Notes under the pieces: generated by a model
What the model saw: only the letters and a program-made list of their open reading frames with translations
What the model was told of the DNA's origin: nothing
Databases searched by the model: none
Position numbers and translations under genes: made by a program
Part shown: positions 13,497 to 13,645 of the stretch, one piece after another
How the letters are laid out: the number at the start of each line of letters is the position of its first letter
Position numbering within the stretch: the stretch's first letter is position 1
NCBI GenBank assembly: GCA_039925865.1
Contig: JBDSYA010000066.1
Coordinates: 1 to 13,645 of the forward strand
Reading direction: 5' to 3'
DNA from: JBDSYA01 sp039925865
GTDB lineage: Bacteria > Bacteroidota > Ignavibacteria > Tepidaquicellales > Tepidaquicellaceae
Length of the DNA: 13,645 bases

Positions 13497-13567
13497 TATC
13501 TGTGCAGTTCATTTAATTAAAAAGAACTTAATGCTTTTTTTATTAATGAGCTACACTTTTTGATGTC

Positions 13568-13645
13568 TTAGACAACCTTTGACACCTTGCCCCTTTTTAC
13601 AAACTTCCCATAACCCTTCTCAATTTTTTCTTTTCCATTTTCAAT
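13568..13645 (-). CDS. Possible 3' end of a minus-strand gene (partial)
   Basis: A reading frame open from the window edge encodes about 25 lysine/glycine-rich residues (IENGKEKIEKGYGKFVK at its start) and stops with TAA at 13568-13570. Protein-like composition is the only evidence. I do not recognise it, and a chance frame of this length is common. If real, it precedes the transposase gene on the same strand with a 71-nt gap. Confidence 0.25.
   Translation of the reverse strand: MENGKEKIEKGYGKFVKRGKVSKVV
13602..13612. repeat. 11-nt inverted repeat, right copy (flanks transposase gene)
   Basis: AACTTCCCATA, reverse complement of 12912-12922. Together the two copies bracket about 700 nt containing the transposase gene. 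Confidence 0.45.

Overview
The window is AT-rich bacterial DNA. The gene set points to the Bacteroidota/Ignavibacteriota side of the tree: a bacillithiol BshA, an SDR-type (epimerase-like) L-threonine 3-dehydrogenase, an AtuA-family protein, a PEGA-domain protein with the C-terminal helix pattern common in that group, and hardly any Shine-Dalgarno sequences ahead of good start codons. This placement is inference from gene content; there is no rRNA or tRNA in the window.

Layout. 1-643 (-): 5' part of mazG, cut by the window edge. 644-1124: gene-free, with a GC-rich palindrome (902-951) and short iterated motifs. 1125-2237 (+): alanine dehydrogenase, closed by an intrinsic terminator. 4016-2325 (-): apparent three-gene operon of DinB-fold protein, small cupin and sulfotransferase-family protein. 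4286-5650 (+): AtuA-family protein behind a long inverted repeat. 5641-6833: a patchwork bounded by a 29-nt exact direct repeat, holding a frameshifted gene remnant and a MazF-type toxin-antitoxin pair. 6828-7277 (+): small TPR lipoprotein, followed by a copy of its own 3' end and a REP-like palindrome. 7442-8401 (+): threonine dehydrogenase, then a broken reading frame, then 8534-9430 (+): an EamA/DMT permease. 11384-9437 (-): two-gene envelope operon (PQQ-type beta-propeller lipoprotein, PEGA-domain membrane protein). 11704-12876 (+): bshA. 13496-12897 (-): IS200-like/REP-associated transposase whose HUH histidines are replaced. The last bases may hold the tail of another minus-strand gene.

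Functional threads. (1) Amino-acid metabolism: alanine and threonine dehydrogenases plus a possible metabolite exporter. (2) Thiol chemistry: bshA makes the bacillithiol precursor, and a DinB-fold protein of the superfamily that includes bacillithiol S-transferases lies in the same window. (3) Genome plasticity: the 5.6-8.5 kb stretch carries duplicated junctions, relics and a toxin-antitoxin pair, and palindromes elsewhere resemble elements that REP-associated transposases act on. I found no CRISPR array, phage cluster or clearly new multi-gene defence system. The most interesting points are the repeat-bounded toxin-antitoxin island, the HUH-less transposase with its flanking repeats, the DinB-cupin-sulfotransferase operon and the inverted repeat ahead of the AtuA gene.
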